A stretch of DNA of 64,000 nucleotides from contig CAVIQL010000002.1 in assembly GCA_963644855.1 (NCBI GenBank), forward strand, positions 1 through 64,000, given 5' to 3'. Below are positions 41,762-50,973 of the stretch, piece by piece; the first letter of the stretch is position 1, and every line of letters begins with the position of its first letter. The DNA is from UBA6398 sp963644855 (GTDB lineage Bacteria; Bacteroidota; Bacteroidia; Bacteroidales; Bacteroidaceae). Both the position numbers and the translations under genes were made by a program. The notes beneath the pieces were generated by a model, which did no database searches, was not told the DNA's origin, and was given only the letters and a program-made list of their open reading frames with translations.

Positions 41762-41866
41762 ATGGGATATCGTTTAAATAATATCCGATATTTTTTAAAA
41801 AAGGTCGGATATTATTTAAACAAAGTCCGATATTGTTTTAACGGCATCAGACTTGGCTAAAAACAC
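41762..41866. repeat. 21-bp-grid array 12 (5 units)
   Basis: ATGGGAT at 41762, ATCCGAT at 41783, GTCGGAT at 41804, GTCCGAT at 41825, ATCAGAC at 41846. Confidence 0.88.
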
Positions 41867-42248
41867 AAGCCACGCCAACGAAACAAACACGACACAAAGC
41901 CCCCGAAAACAAGGAGAAGAAGAAACACTTTGCCAATTTAACTAAATTATTTTTCAAAGAAACTCGCTATTTTCCAACCTACTTACAAAAACTTTCCGTA
42001 TATTTGTCAGCAGAAAAGTCGATGCAGACAGACCATCACAACAAAAAAACAAAAGTCTGCCATGAAAAAACATTGAGAAAGCCAAGAAACAGGCTTAGCA
42101 CTCGGCATTGACGACCAATATCGCATTGTCGGTATCTGATTGAGGTTCGGCTGCCAATTACAAACACAGGTACATCTACAGCCGCAACTAAGTAAAACCA
42201 ACAACGCCTAATTGCAGGCATAATGTCTAACAAATTAAATTATTTACA
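41867..42248 (+). promoter_or_regulatory. Promoter and long leader of the Gly/Ser-repeat gene
   Basis: TATATTTG at 41999-42006 matches the -7 consensus. About 235 nt of leader follow before the ATG at 42249. A frame in the leader can be read as fragments of a short peptide interrupted by stops, so it may hold a decayed gene; I see no known riboswitch. Confidence 0.4.
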
Positions 42249-42923
42249 ATGAAAAAAGAAAACGAAAAAAAACTTCGCCCCATCAGCAATGAACTGGTGG
42301 AAAAAATCATACACGGCGAAGAAAGTATAACAAGTTACGGCTGCGGTAGCGGCAGTGGTTCCGGAAGCGGAAGCGGTTCGGGAAGTGGAAGCGGTTCGGG
42401 AAGTGGAAGCGGCTATCCTTGGGGGAGCGGCTCTGGCTGCGGTTCTGGATCTGGCTGTGGCTCGGGATCTGGCTGTGGCTCGGGTTGCGGTTCTGGCTCA
42501 GGAGACGACGGAGATGAAGAAGATAAAGGCTTTAAAGGAATGTGTGGCTGTGAATTTCCTGATATAGAATGCAATGATATTGTACCTGGAGTTAAACTTG
42601 GTTGTTTTGTGACAATATTTGCGACAAGAAATGCAGGACAAGAAAATTTGCAAATAACAAGTAATTTGTCTTATAAAATCACTGGTATTTACAGCGATGG
42701 TGCTGATTTTCACAATATGGATGAAAATGGTGTATTTAGTGGGAGATATGACTCTCTCGGTTGTAGCTTTAATAAAGATGTAGTTGTTAGATATTACTCT
42801 AACAAGAAAGAGAAACAAGTAACGGTAAATATTTCAGCCTCATGTAGCATTGATTATAATAGAAAAGATGAAACAATTAAAGCAGAACCAGGGAATGTAT
42901 ACTGTTATTGTAGGAATCTTTAA
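42249..42923 (+). CDS. Gly/Ser/Cys-repeat protein with leader-like N-terminus
   Basis: A 224-residue protein of unknown function. Residues 1-31 are charged and leader-like (LRPISNELVEKIIHGEE), with no classical signal peptide. Residues 32-86 are almost only Gly and Ser with Cys at regular steps (GCGSGSGC). A short acidic linker and a beta-rich domain of about 130 residues follow, with two Cys pairs (MCGC at its start, CYC at its end). The DNA after 42500 is much more AT-rich than the neighbours, hinting at transfer. The leader plus Cys-Gly-Ser core recalls precursors of modified peptides, but no modifying enzyme is nearby. It overlaps the next gene by 29 bp. Confidence 0.7.
   Translation: MKKENEKKLRPISNELVEKIIHGEESITSYGCGSGSGSGSGSGSGSGSGSGSGSGYPWGSGSGCGSGSGCGSGSGCGSGCGSGSGDDGDEEDKGFKGMCGCEFPDIECNDIVPGVKLGCFVTIFATRNAGQENLQITSNLSYKITGIYSDGADFHNMDENGVFSGRYDSLGCSFNKDVVVRYYSNKKEKQVTVNISASCSIDYNRKDETIKAEPGNVYCYCRNL
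42341..42506 (+). repeat. In-frame 18-bp tandem repeats coding Gly-Ser tract
   Basis: Two identical 18-bp units lie at 42369-42386 and 42387-42404, and another identical pair at 42447-42464 and 42465-42482. Each codes for six residues, so slippage changes length without breaking the frame. Confidence 0.85.
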
Positions 42924-43422
42924 GAAATTACTTCCTGTAATTCTCGCATTTGCGACTATGCATGTTCACGCCAAAGGTTGGCAAACCGTATGTACCCCAT
43001 GGGAAATTGTGTATGGGGAAAAATTTTCCGTATTGTGCCTTTCACAGATTGCGTTAGGCTATAGCAAAGACTCTTTGTCTTTCCGTCCTATGATAATGGT
43101 GAATTTCGTATACAATTCTTCACCTGGAGGGGAAAAATGTTTTGCGGGAGATAGATTCGTTATCAAAGACACTATACCCGTAAAGGGGAAAAAGACATTT
43201 AGATTAACAGCTATAGACAACCAAAAAAGAAGAGACTACAATAGTTGGAACGGAAAGTATATAGGAGTGCTCGCTGAAAAGGGGAAATACCTTGCCGTAA
43301 AAACGAAACTAAAATACGACGGCTCGAAACCCAAGTCGGAACGTCTTAAAGCCAAATACAAAATAAAACTGATTGACGAAAAAGATTTTCCCGACTTCAG
43401 TTATAGAAACGAAGACTTCTAA
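42895..43422 (+). CDS. Small secreted protein, partner of Gly/Ser-repeat gene
   Basis: A 175-residue protein starting inside the end of the preceding gene, with a signal peptide (FKKLLPVILAFATMHVHA). The mature part has two Cys residues near the N-terminus, a GEKCFAGDRF segment and a Lys-rich C-terminal half. I do not recognise the family. An upstream in-frame ATG at 42868 is possible. The overlap suggests co-translation with the repeat protein and a joint function at the envelope. A terminator follows directly. Confidence 0.65.
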   Translation: MYTVIVGIFKKLLPVILAFATMHVHAKGWQTVCTPWEIVYGEKFSVLCLSQIALGYSKDSLSFRPMIMVNFVYNSSPGGEKCFAGDRFVIKDTIPVKGKKTFRLTAIDNQKRRDYNSWNGKYIGVLAEKGKYLAVKTKLKYDGSKPKSERLKAKYKIKLIDEKDFPDFSYRNEDF

Positions 43423-43427
43423 AAAAC

Positions 43428-43467
43428 AAACACGTCCGCCATCAAATAGATAGCGGACGTGTTTTTA
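43428..43467. terminator. Bidirectional terminator, end of nuo operon
   Basis: Stem AAACACGTCCGC (43428-43439) with GCGGACGTGTTT (43453-43464) plus T run. It serves the secreted-protein gene on the plus strand and nuoN on the minus strand. Confidence 0.88.
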
Positions 43468-43482
43468 TAATATACGTCGGGA

Positions 43483-44955
43483 TTACTTGCCGCAACAGCA
43501 AGAAGCCATTGCAGGAACATCAATGCCATAACTGCTGGCATCGATAATTCCGTAAACACTACTGATTACTCCAAGAAGCAAAACTCCCGCAATGCAAAGC
43601 ACGAGAGCAACGCGAGTATAATTGTCGCTGCGGAACGTAGCTATGGGGCTTTCGTTGGGGCAGATATACATTGCCTTTACAATCTTGAGATAGTAGTAAA
43701 GGGAAATAATGGTGTTGACCAATGCAATGAACACCAACAAATGGAATCCCTGGTGGAACGCTGCCATAAATACGAAGAACTTCGAGAAGAAACCTGCAAA
43801 CGGCGGTATTCCGGCAAGTGAGAACAAGCAGAGAGTCATGAGGAACGAGAGTTTGGGGTTTGTCTGATACAAACCATTGTACTCATCGAGATTTATCTTG
43901 CCACTCTTTTGTTCTATCACATTTATCACTGCAAATGCACCAAGGTTGGCTGCAAGATAAACCAAAAGGTAGAATACCAAAGACGTCATACCCTGAGCAG
44001 TTCCAGGAATTACACCGAGCACAAGGTAGCCCGCCTGAGAGATTGCCGAGAACGCCATGAATCGTTTAAGATTCTGCTGACGAAGAGCAAAGAGGTTGGC
44101 TATTGTTATTGACACGATGATAATCCAGAACAAGATTTCCTGCCAGTCGCCAATCATCGGAGCAAATACCTTGACAAGCGTGGTGAGGAGAACAAAGCCC
44201 GCAGCTCCTTTGGAGATTACGCTTAGATAACTGGTGATTACCGTAGGCGCACCTTCGTATACATCGGCTGTCCAAAGATGAAAAGGAACAAGCGAAATCT
44301 TAAAGCCCATGCCAGTAAAGAAGAACACGAGACCAAGAATGTTGAGCATTCCACCATCAAGCTTGCAAGCAAGATCGTTGAAATACATTGTTCCAGTGGC
44401 ACCATATATCATAGAAATGCCATAGAGCAAAAGCGAACTCGAGAACAATGCCACGAGAATATATTTCGCTCCAGCTTCAGCCGAAGTAGAACGCCATTTG
44501 TCGAATGCCACGAGTGCTGTCATCGGAACAGAAGCAAGTTCCAAACCAATGAAGAACATAATGAAATGCCCTGCTGAAATCATGAAATACATACCAAGAA
44601 GGGTGGACAGAGTAAGTATGTAGAACTCACCTTGTTTTACATGATTTTCATCGCGGCTCAAATAACCTTTTGCCATAAGGAACACGATGAGCGTACCAAT
44701 ATTCAACACCGTTTTCATGATTGTAGTCATGGAAGTGGTTTGATACATTCCGCCAAACACTTCGCCCGCCGGCATGCAGGGAATAGCATTGAAAATTGTG
44801 AGAGCCGCCATCAACACAACAGGAACAGCTGTATTTAGCACGGGCTTACTACCCTTGCGGTCTGTACATACTATGAGGTCGTAGATGAACATTATCACGA
44901 TAACTGCCAACAAGGCAAGTTCCTCGTGCATAAAGAGAAATTGAGTGTAGTTCAT
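43483..44955 (-). CDS. nuoN: NADH-quinone oxidoreductase-like complex, subunit N
   Basis: A 490-residue polytopic membrane subunit of complex I with about 14 hydrophobic segments, one of three antiporter-like proton-pumping subunits. Signatures include FIGLELASVPMTALVAF with the key Glu, GMGFKISLVPFHLWTADVYEGAPT carrying the pumping Lys, and FSLAGIPPFAGFFSKFFVF. It ends in an unusual ASCCCGK tail with three consecutive Cys. It is the last gene of the operon, 4 bp after nuoM. Confidence 0.95.
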   Translation of the reverse strand: MNYTQFLFMHEELALLAVIVIMFIYDLIVCTDRKGSKPVLNTAVPVVLMAALTIFNAIPCMPAGEVFGGMYQTTSMTTIMKTVLNIGTLIVFLMAKGYLSRDENHVKQGEFYILTLSTLLGMYFMISAGHFIMFFIGLELASVPMTALVAFDKWRSTSAEAGAKYILVALFSSSLLLYGISMIYGATGTMYFNDLACKLDGGMLNILGLVFFFTGMGFKISLVPFHLWTADVYEGAPTVITSYLSVISKGAAGFVLLTTLVKVFAPMIGDWQEILFWIIIVSITIANLFALRQQNLKRFMAFSAISQAGYLVLGVIPGTAQGMTSLVFYLLVYLAANLGAFAVINVIEQKSGKINLDEYNGLYQTNPKLSFLMTLCLFSLAGIPPFAGFFSKFFVFMAAFHQGFHLLVFIALVNTIISLYYYLKIVKAMYICPNESPIATFRSDNYTRVALVLCIAGVLLLGVISSVYGIIDASSYGIDVPAMASCCCGK

Positions 44956-44959
44956 ATCT

Positions 44960-46498
44960 TTACGGTATCAATAGAGATGTTATCGATGTTAATTGAGTGG
45001 TGGCCGATTGTATATGGTTTACAATAGGTTCAACACTGTCGCTTATCATATTGCTCATCCACAATGGAGCAAAACCAAGACCTGCAATGCAAACCACAAG
45101 AACGGTGATTGCAACTTTTTCGTCCCATGAAGCATCGTGAAGCTTGAGGTGGTTTTCGTTGGTGCATACACCATACATCACCTTACCAACCATTCGGAGA
45201 ACGAACACTGCTGTAATCACAATACTTGTAGTGGCAAGAATTGTAAGCACGCGATGGAGCGTGTCAGCCTGTTGGAACGAACCAACAAAGATTGTCATCT
45301 CGGCAACAAAACCACTGAATCCGGGAAGTCCAAGATTGCCAAGACCGGCAATTACGAAGCAAACGCAGATGAATGGCATGATGCGGATAAGACCGCTCAA
45401 TTCACGAATGTCGCGAGTATGGGCACGATGGTAAATCATACCGATACATGCAAAGAACAATGCCGTGAGCAATCCGTGGGAAAGCATCTGGAGTATAGCG
45501 CCCGTTGCAGCAGTACGATTAATCATTAGTATTGCGAAAAGCACAAGACCGCAGTGGGAAACCGAAGAGTAAGCATTGATATACTTGAGGTCGGTTTGCA
45601 CGCAAGCTGAAAATGCTCCATAGACCACGCCTGTGCAGATAACGATCAAGAAAATCCACCCAAGAGTCTGAGCAGCCTCGGGCATAAGGAACATAGCTAT
45701 ACGGAAACAACCATAACCTCCAAGTTTCATAAGCACACCAGCATGAAGCATTGAGACAGCAGTAGGCGCAGAAGCATGACCATCGGGACTCCAGGTATGG
45801 AATGGGAACATTGCACCAAGCACACCAAAACCTACAAAAGTAAGCGGGAACCAAATGTACTGCTGACCAACAGGAATAGCGTGTGCGCCATTTGTATGGT
45901 TTGCCAAATCAAGAACATTGAATGTCTGACCGCCTGCACCATAGAATATTCCAAAGATACCACACATCAAAAGTGCGGAAGCACCCATCAGCATAAGAGT
46001 TAGTTTCATCGCAGAATATTCTTTGTGTCCCGATCCCCAGTAGCCAATGAGAAGATACATGGGAATAAGCGCTATTTCATAGAACATAAACATCATAAAG
46101 AGGTCAATAGACACGAAGAATCCAAACACACCCAAAGAAAGTAGGGTGAACCAAAGAAAATATTCCTTGGTAAGAGGTTTCATTCGCCACGACGCAAATG
46201 TTCCTGTAAATACTATTATCGATGACAGCAACAACATTGCTACTGAAATTCCGTCAACGCCAACAGAATAGTTGATGTGGAGCGGTGCGAACCATGTATA
46301 GTTCATTGTATAGAGCATCTCCTCGGTTGCACCAGCCTGGCGCGCCTTGAGATACATCACTACCAAGGTGATGGCACTGACAAGCAATGCACTCGCACCT
46401 GTAACCATAACACCTCTGACAGCCTTCACTCCCTTGGCCAACCAAAGGAACAGAAGCATCAGAACAGGTATTATTATAAATAAATGTAATGGAAACAT
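44960..46498 (-). CDS. nuoM: NADH-quinone oxidoreductase-like complex, subunit M
   Basis: A 512-residue antiporter-like membrane subunit with about 14 helices. MFYEIALIPMYLLIGYWG carries the conserved helix-5 Glu, VPFHTW-type MFPFHTWSPDGHASAPT the helix-8 region, and YSSVSHCGLV and GLPGFSGFVAEM later motifs. It lies between nuoL and nuoN in a continuous operon, 24 bp after nuoL. Confidence 0.95.
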   Translation of the reverse strand: MFPLHLFIIIPVLMLLFLWLAKGVKAVRGVMVTGASALLVSAITLVVMYLKARQAGATEEMLYTMNYTWFAPLHINYSVGVDGISVAMLLLSSIIVFTGTFASWRMKPLTKEYFLWFTLLSLGVFGFFVSIDLFMMFMFYEIALIPMYLLIGYWGSGHKEYSAMKLTLMLMGASALLMCGIFGIFYGAGGQTFNVLDLANHTNGAHAIPVGQQYIWFPLTFVGFGVLGAMFPFHTWSPDGHASAPTAVSMLHAGVLMKLGGYGCFRIAMFLMPEAAQTLGWIFLIVICTGVVYGAFSACVQTDLKYINAYSSVSHCGLVLFAILMINRTAATGAILQMLSHGLLTALFFACIGMIYHRAHTRDIRELSGLIRIMPFICVCFVIAGLGNLGLPGFSGFVAEMTIFVGSFQQADTLHRVLTILATTSIVITAVFVLRMVGKVMYGVCTNENHLKLHDASWDEKVAITVLVVCIAGLGFAPLWMSNMISDSVEPIVNHIQSATTQLTSITSLLIP

Positions 46499-46522
46499 AT
46501 CTATATTAACGTTTTATCAGGG

Positions 46523-48433
46523 TTAGAGTATTAGTATCAACACAAGAACGAGTGCACCTATCAAAAATACATAAGCGTATTGCTGTATCTCGCCACTTTG
46601 GAAGCCACGTATAAGGTAACTAACACGATGAGAACCGGTGGCAAGACCATTTAGTACACCATCTACGACATGTTTGTCAAACCACGCAAACGGTTTGGAG
46701 ATATGGGCGAAAATAATGCGATGGGTAACAAATTGGTAAACTTCGTCCATATAGAAACGATGGTACGCCCATTTATGAAGCGAAGAGAATTTCGTAGCAA
46801 GAGCTTCGGCAATAGGTTGTTTCTCCCCCTTGTATATATAAGTAGCAAGAAGAATCGATACAACAGCTATTACAATACTTGTGCCTGCCACAGTCCAATT
46901 GAGATGAATGTCGTAGGACATTCCATCGGCACTCACAAAGTGGCCGAAAGGAATAAACCCGGCAACACATGTTACAACCGCAAGGAAAATAAGCGGGAAT
47001 GTCATTACTTTCGGAGCCTCGTGCATATGAATTTCTCCATGGAGCTTTTTATTTTCCGTACCCCAGAATATTCCGTAGTAGAGACGGAACATATAGAACG
47101 CAGTCATCGCAGCTATCACAGTCATAATCCAACCCATCACCGGGCTGAAAGCAAAACACCCTGCAAGAATCTCGTCCTTGGAAAAGAATCCTGAAAACGG
47201 AGGAATACCTGAAATAGCAAGGCAGGAAATCAAGAATGTGATATGAGTAAAAGGCATGTACTTGCGCATTCCGCCCATTGCAGACATCTCGTTGCTATGA
47301 ACCACATGGATAATTGCACCAGCACAAAGGAAAAGACAAGCCTTAAACATTGCATGGGTAAATAGATGGAACATCGCCGCCATATAACCCACACTACCCG
47401 GATGTTCATGTCCTGTTACATATTCTGTGCAAACACCGAGAGCTACCATCATAAACGCTATCTGAGATATTGTAGAAAAAGCAAGCACGCGTTTTATATC
47501 TGATTGAGCACAAGCTACAGCTGCTGCATAAAACGCAGTAAACGCACCTACATAAGCTACGATATGAAGCGCATCGGGAGCATAATTAATCCAAAGCGGA
47601 TACATACGTGCCACTTGGAATACACCAGCGACAACCATGGTTGCAGCATGAATCAATGCACTAACAGGCGTTGGACCTTCCATTGCGTCTGGCAACCAAA
47701 TGTGCAAAGGAAACATTGCACTCTTACCAGCGCCACCAACAAACATGAGTAGTAGTGCAGCTGGAAGCATAAACGCCCCTGCAGCAATTTTGTCGGAATT
47801 GGCTGTAAAATCGAAACTGAATGTTTGACAATAGTAACCATAGATAAGAATACCTATCAAGAAACCAAGGTCTGCAAAACGTGTTACGATAAACGCCTTT
47901 TTCGAAGCTGCAACCGCAGCTGGCTGAGTATAATAGAAACCAATGAGCAAATAAGAAGACACACCTACAAGCTCCCAAAACAAATACATCTGGAAGATAT
48001 TGGTAGCAACTACAAGCCCAAGCATTGACATCGTAAAGAGACTCAAATAGGCGTAGAAACGTTGAAATCCACGTTCACCATGCATATATCCGAAAGAGTA
48101 TATATGAACGCCAAGAGACACAGTACCAACAACCACAAGCATCATCGCCGAAATTGGATCGATCATAAAACCAATGTCAAAGGACAAACCGTTGTAGAAG
48201 AACGGAAGCCATGGGAAATTAAATGCTATGATCGTTTCGTAAATTCCCGCATCTGTACGTGGAGTTGTGAAATAACTATATGCCGTATAGTAGCAAAGCA
48301 GCGCAACCACTGTAAGTACTGCTGTTCCTACAAGTCCCGCAGTACGATGGCTGAGATATTTTCCTAACAATCCAAGAAAGAGGAAAGACAGGAAAGGTAG
48401 TAGTAAAATCAAGAATGTATACGAATATTCCAT
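46523..48433 (-). CDS. nuoL: NADH-quinone oxidoreductase-like complex, subunit L
   Basis: A 636-residue antiporter-like membrane subunit at the distal end of the complex. LFWELVGVSSYLLIGFYY, GKSAMFPLHIWLPDAMEGPTPVSALIHAATMV and IPPFSGFFSKDEIL are typical. The C-terminal part includes the extension from which the long lateral helix of NuoL is formed. Length is normal. It lies 26 bp after nuoK. Confidence 0.96.
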   Translation of the reverse strand: MEYSYTFLILLLPFLSFLFLGLLGKYLSHRTAGLVGTAVLTVVALLCYYTAYSYFTTPRTDAGIYETIIAFNFPWLPFFYNGLSFDIGFMIDPISAMMLVVVGTVSLGVHIYSFGYMHGERGFQRFYAYLSLFTMSMLGLVVATNIFQMYLFWELVGVSSYLLIGFYYTQPAAVAASKKAFIVTRFADLGFLIGILIYGYYCQTFSFDFTANSDKIAAGAFMLPAALLLMFVGGAGKSAMFPLHIWLPDAMEGPTPVSALIHAATMVVAGVFQVARMYPLWINYAPDALHIVAYVGAFTAFYAAAVACAQSDIKRVLAFSTISQIAFMMVALGVCTEYVTGHEHPGSVGYMAAMFHLFTHAMFKACLFLCAGAIIHVVHSNEMSAMGGMRKYMPFTHITFLISCLAISGIPPFSGFFSKDEILAGCFAFSPVMGWIMTVIAAMTAFYMFRLYYGIFWGTENKKLHGEIHMHEAPKVMTFPLIFLAVVTCVAGFIPFGHFVSADGMSYDIHLNWTVAGTSIVIAVVSILLATYIYKGEKQPIAEALATKFSSLHKWAYHRFYMDEVYQFVTHRIIFAHISKPFAWFDKHVVDGVLNGLATGSHRVSYLIRGFQSGEIQQYAYVFLIGALVLVLILIL

Positions 48434-48459
48434 GAGAATTATAAACTTTTAGATTAATA

Positions 48460-48768
48460 CTACCATTTCAAGTTTTTAATATGGTTGAGTTGAATGCTAC
48501 GCACGTTACGATAAATTGCAATCATTATCGCTATTGCGACAGCAGTCTCTGCTGCAGATATGGCAATCGAGAACAGGGCAAAGAAATATCCTTCATGACC
48601 TGTGGGATAGAGAAGACGATTGAATACCGCGAAATTGATATCGGAGGCGTTAAGCATGAGTTCCACCGAAATCAACACGGCAAGCGTACTACGCCGTGTG
48701 AGAAAGCCATAAATGCCTATGAAAAGCATAATGGCTGAAAGTATCAAAAAATATTCCAAGTGTACCAT
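48460..48768 (-). CDS. nuoK: NADH-quinone oxidoreductase-like complex, subunit K
   Basis: A 102-residue protein with three membrane helices. The two conserved membrane Glu residues of NuoK are present, in LISVELMLNA and in AAETAVAIA, both needed for proton transfer in studied complexes. Normal length, 15 bp from nuoJ. Confidence 0.96.
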   Translation of the reverse strand: MVHLEYFLILSAIMLFIGIYGFLTRRSTLAVLISVELMLNASDINFAVFNRLLYPTGHEGYFFALFSIAISAAETAVAIAIMIAIYRNVRSIQLNHIKNLKW

Positions 48769-48783
48769 TATAAATCCTCCTAA

Positions 48784-49299
48784 TTATCTTTTACGCGCAA
48801 TTATCAGTCCGCCAACAATACATGCCAAGAGCAAAATGCTGACAGCTTCGAACGGGAGCACATAGCCATATTTATCAAAAGAAAGCATGTTCTGACCAAT
48901 TGTTGCTATCGATGTGGTATTCTCATCGGGAACCAAAGTAGTAATTGCGTCTTTAAAGTTGTGAGTGATGATTATGAAAAGCACAATAACAGCTCCAAGA
49001 AGACTTGTAATAGCTGCCGCAAAGAGTTTACCGAATTTTAGCTTCTGTAATTTTTCATTGTTGGCACTTGTAAGCAGTATCGAAAATACGAAAAGCACTA
49101 CGATACCACCAGCATAAACCATCATCTGAACAGAACCCAAGAATGTATATCCCAAGAGGAAATACAATCCTGCCGTACCCAATAGGGTAAAGAACAAGAA
49201 CATTGCCGAACGAATTATTCGCTTTGTGGTAACCGTGAGTACGGAGAAAGCTAAAATCGCAAAGGCAAGAATATAAAATATTACATTTTCTGCATTCAT
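48784..49299 (-). CDS. nuoJ: NADH-quinone oxidoreductase-like complex, subunit J
   Basis: A 171-residue membrane subunit with five hydrophobic helices. GSVQMMVYAGGIVVLFVFSI is the conserved third helix with its pi-bulge region. The ATG at 49299 lies 13 nt after the nuoI stop and gives the normal N-terminus; a longer frame would overlap nuoI by 59 bp and adds non-homologous residues. Confidence 0.94.
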   Translation of the reverse strand: MNAENVIFYILAFAILAFSVLTVTTKRIIRSAMFLFFTLLGTAGLYFLLGYTFLGSVQMMVYAGGIVVLFVFSILLTSANNEKLQKLKFGKLFAAAITSLLGAVIVLFIIITHNFKDAITTLVPDENTTSIATIGQNMLSFDKYGYVLPFEAVSILLLACIVGGLIIARKR

Positions 49300-49312
49300 G
49301 ATCAATATTGTT

Positions 49313-49858
49313 TTAGCTATTGGCAACTGGTTGCTGTTTGTTGTCGGCGTTATCAGCAGCAGGCTTGGCAACTACCGGACGAACAGGCGCAGGACGTTCT
49401 TCCAATCTGCTACCTTCGTGGTTGAGACGAAGGTTCAATTTATTGCGGTCGAACACTGCGTTTTCGAAACTTTGGTCAAATGTTATCGCGTGGTGAGCAC
49501 AAGCATTTACACAAAGCATACAAAACATACATTTGCCCAAATTGTAATCATATTCTTTGAGAACGCGTTTTTTCTTACCGTCCTCGGTTTCCACCATTTC
49601 GTGAACGATATGTATCGAATCGTTGGGGCACGCCATTTCACAAAGATGACACGCTACACACTTGTGTTCGTTTTTTTCATTGTGAGGCATTGTGAGGCTT
49701 CCACGAAAACGGTCGAACATCTTGAGTTCTTTACGATTCTCCGGATACTGTTCCGTTATTTTCTTCGTGAAAAGTTCTCTCATTGTGGTCTTCAATCCCA
49801 CGCAAAGAGTCTTTACACCCCAAACAATTCCTCCTATATAACTTCTATTTTGCATCAT
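49313..49858 (-). CDS. nuoI: NADH-quinone oxidoreductase-like complex, subunit I
   Basis: A 181-residue iron-sulfur subunit with two 4Fe-4S motifs: CVACHLCEMACP and CMFCMLCVNACA, the second ending in Ala where Pro is usual. These clusters (N6a, N6b) carry electrons to the NuoB cluster. The C-terminal 40 residues are a Pro/Ala-rich extension (RPAPVRPVVAKPA) not needed in the canonical subunit. Two adjacent ATG codons (49858, 49855) could start it. Confidence 0.95.
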   Translation of the reverse strand: MMQNRSYIGGIVWGVKTLCVGLKTTMRELFTKKITEQYPENRKELKMFDRFRGSLTMPHNEKNEHKCVACHLCEMACPNDSIHIVHEMVETEDGKKKRVLKEYDYNLGKCMFCMLCVNACAHHAITFDQSFENAVFDRNKLNLRLNHEGSRLEERPAPVRPVVAKPAADNADNKQQPVANS

Positions 49859-49878
49859 ATCAAATCATTTTATAGGAA

Positions 49879-50952
49879 TTAAAAATGAAGTCCGAACTGC
49901 GACACGAGTGCCATCAACACAAGATTTGCCATGGAGATGGGAATAAGATACTTCCACTCAAGATTAAGCAATTGGTCAATACGCAAACGCGGGAAAGTCC
50001 AGCGTTCCCACATTAGGAGGAACGTTACAAACACGGCCTTAGCCACGAACCAAACTACACCGGGAATCATATCCATCACACTGTCAAAGCCCTCAACACC
50101 TATATGCAAAGGCATCCAACCGCCAAGGAATATTGTAGCCGCGATGCTTGCGCAAATAAATAGGTTGAGATACTCGGCAAGATAATAGAAGCCGAAGTTC
50201 ATACCAGAATATTCTGTGTGATATCCTGCAGTAAGTTCACTTTCTGCCTCGGGTTGATCAAACGGACCACGATTACATTCAGCGTTACCAGCAATCAGAT
50301 ATATTATGAATGCGATAATTGCAGGCACATGTCCTTTAACTATATTCCAACAATCAGCCTGGCTCTCCACAATTCCTGAGAACTGCATTGTACCAGTAAG
50401 CGCGATTACTGTGAGCATAGTCATTCCTATTGAAAGTTCGTAGCTTATAATCTGAGCACCGGCACGCATTGCACCGATAAGCGAATATTTGTTCTGGCTA
50501 CCGATACCGGCAAGCAGAATACCTACGATTCCAAGAGATGAAGCTGCAAGGAAGAAGAATACACCTACATTGAAATCCAACACCTGCGCACCTTTGTTCC
50601 AAGGAATGCAAGAGAATGTTAGGAACGAGGCGAGAATCACCATGATTGGAGCAATGGAATAAGCCAATCTGTCGGTGTTTTTCAAGAAGATAATTTCCTT
50701 TGTAAGCATTTTGAACACATCGGAAAATACTTGCAGAAGTCCCCATTTACCCACACGGTTAGGTCCGAGACGGCACTGGAAGAATGCGCAGAGTTTACGT
50801 TCAAAATATATAAGGAATATTGCAAAGAGGGCGTAAAGAGTAATTACTGCCAACGCCACAACGACACACTCCACGAGCAGTGCGCCCCACCCGGGAAGCA
50901 CCGAACGCAAAAGTCCGTCGAACCAGTTTGTTATTATACTAAAGTCAAACAT
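49879..50952 (-). CDS. nuoH: NADH-quinone oxidoreductase-like complex, subunit H
   Basis: A 357-residue membrane subunit with eight helices that forms part of the quinone channel. FERKLCAFFQCRLGPNRVG, MRAGAQIISYELSIGM and FDQPEAESELTAGYHTEYSGM are strongly conserved segments. Normal length; 21 bp after nuoCD and 20 bp before nuoI. Confidence 0.97.
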   Translation of the reverse strand: MFDFSIITNWFDGLLRSVLPGWGALLVECVVVALAVITLYALFAIFLIYFERKLCAFFQCRLGPNRVGKWGLLQVFSDVFKMLTKEIIFLKNTDRLAYSIAPIMVILASFLTFSCIPWNKGAQVLDFNVGVFFFLAASSLGIVGILLAGIGSQNKYSLIGAMRAGAQIISYELSIGMTMLTVIALTGTMQFSGIVESQADCWNIVKGHVPAIIAFIIYLIAGNAECNRGPFDQPEAESELTAGYHTEYSGMNFGFYYLAEYLNLFICASIAATIFLGGWMPLHIGVEGFDSVMDMIPGVVWFVAKAVFVTFLLMWERWTFPRLRIDQLLNLEWKYLIPISMANLVLMALVSQFGLHF

Positions 50953-50973
50953 ATCTTTTCTTTAATTAATATG

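Noticed and set aside
42007..42233. Cys-rich minus-strand frames in the leader of the Gly/Ser-repeat gene
   Set aside because: Two overlapping frames of equal quality with no features; typical of non-coding DNA.
42341..42506. Tandem repeats in the Gly-Ser tract as a CRISPR or minisatellite outside a gene
   Set aside because: The repeats are in frame within a longer open frame with sensible flanks and have no unique spacers.
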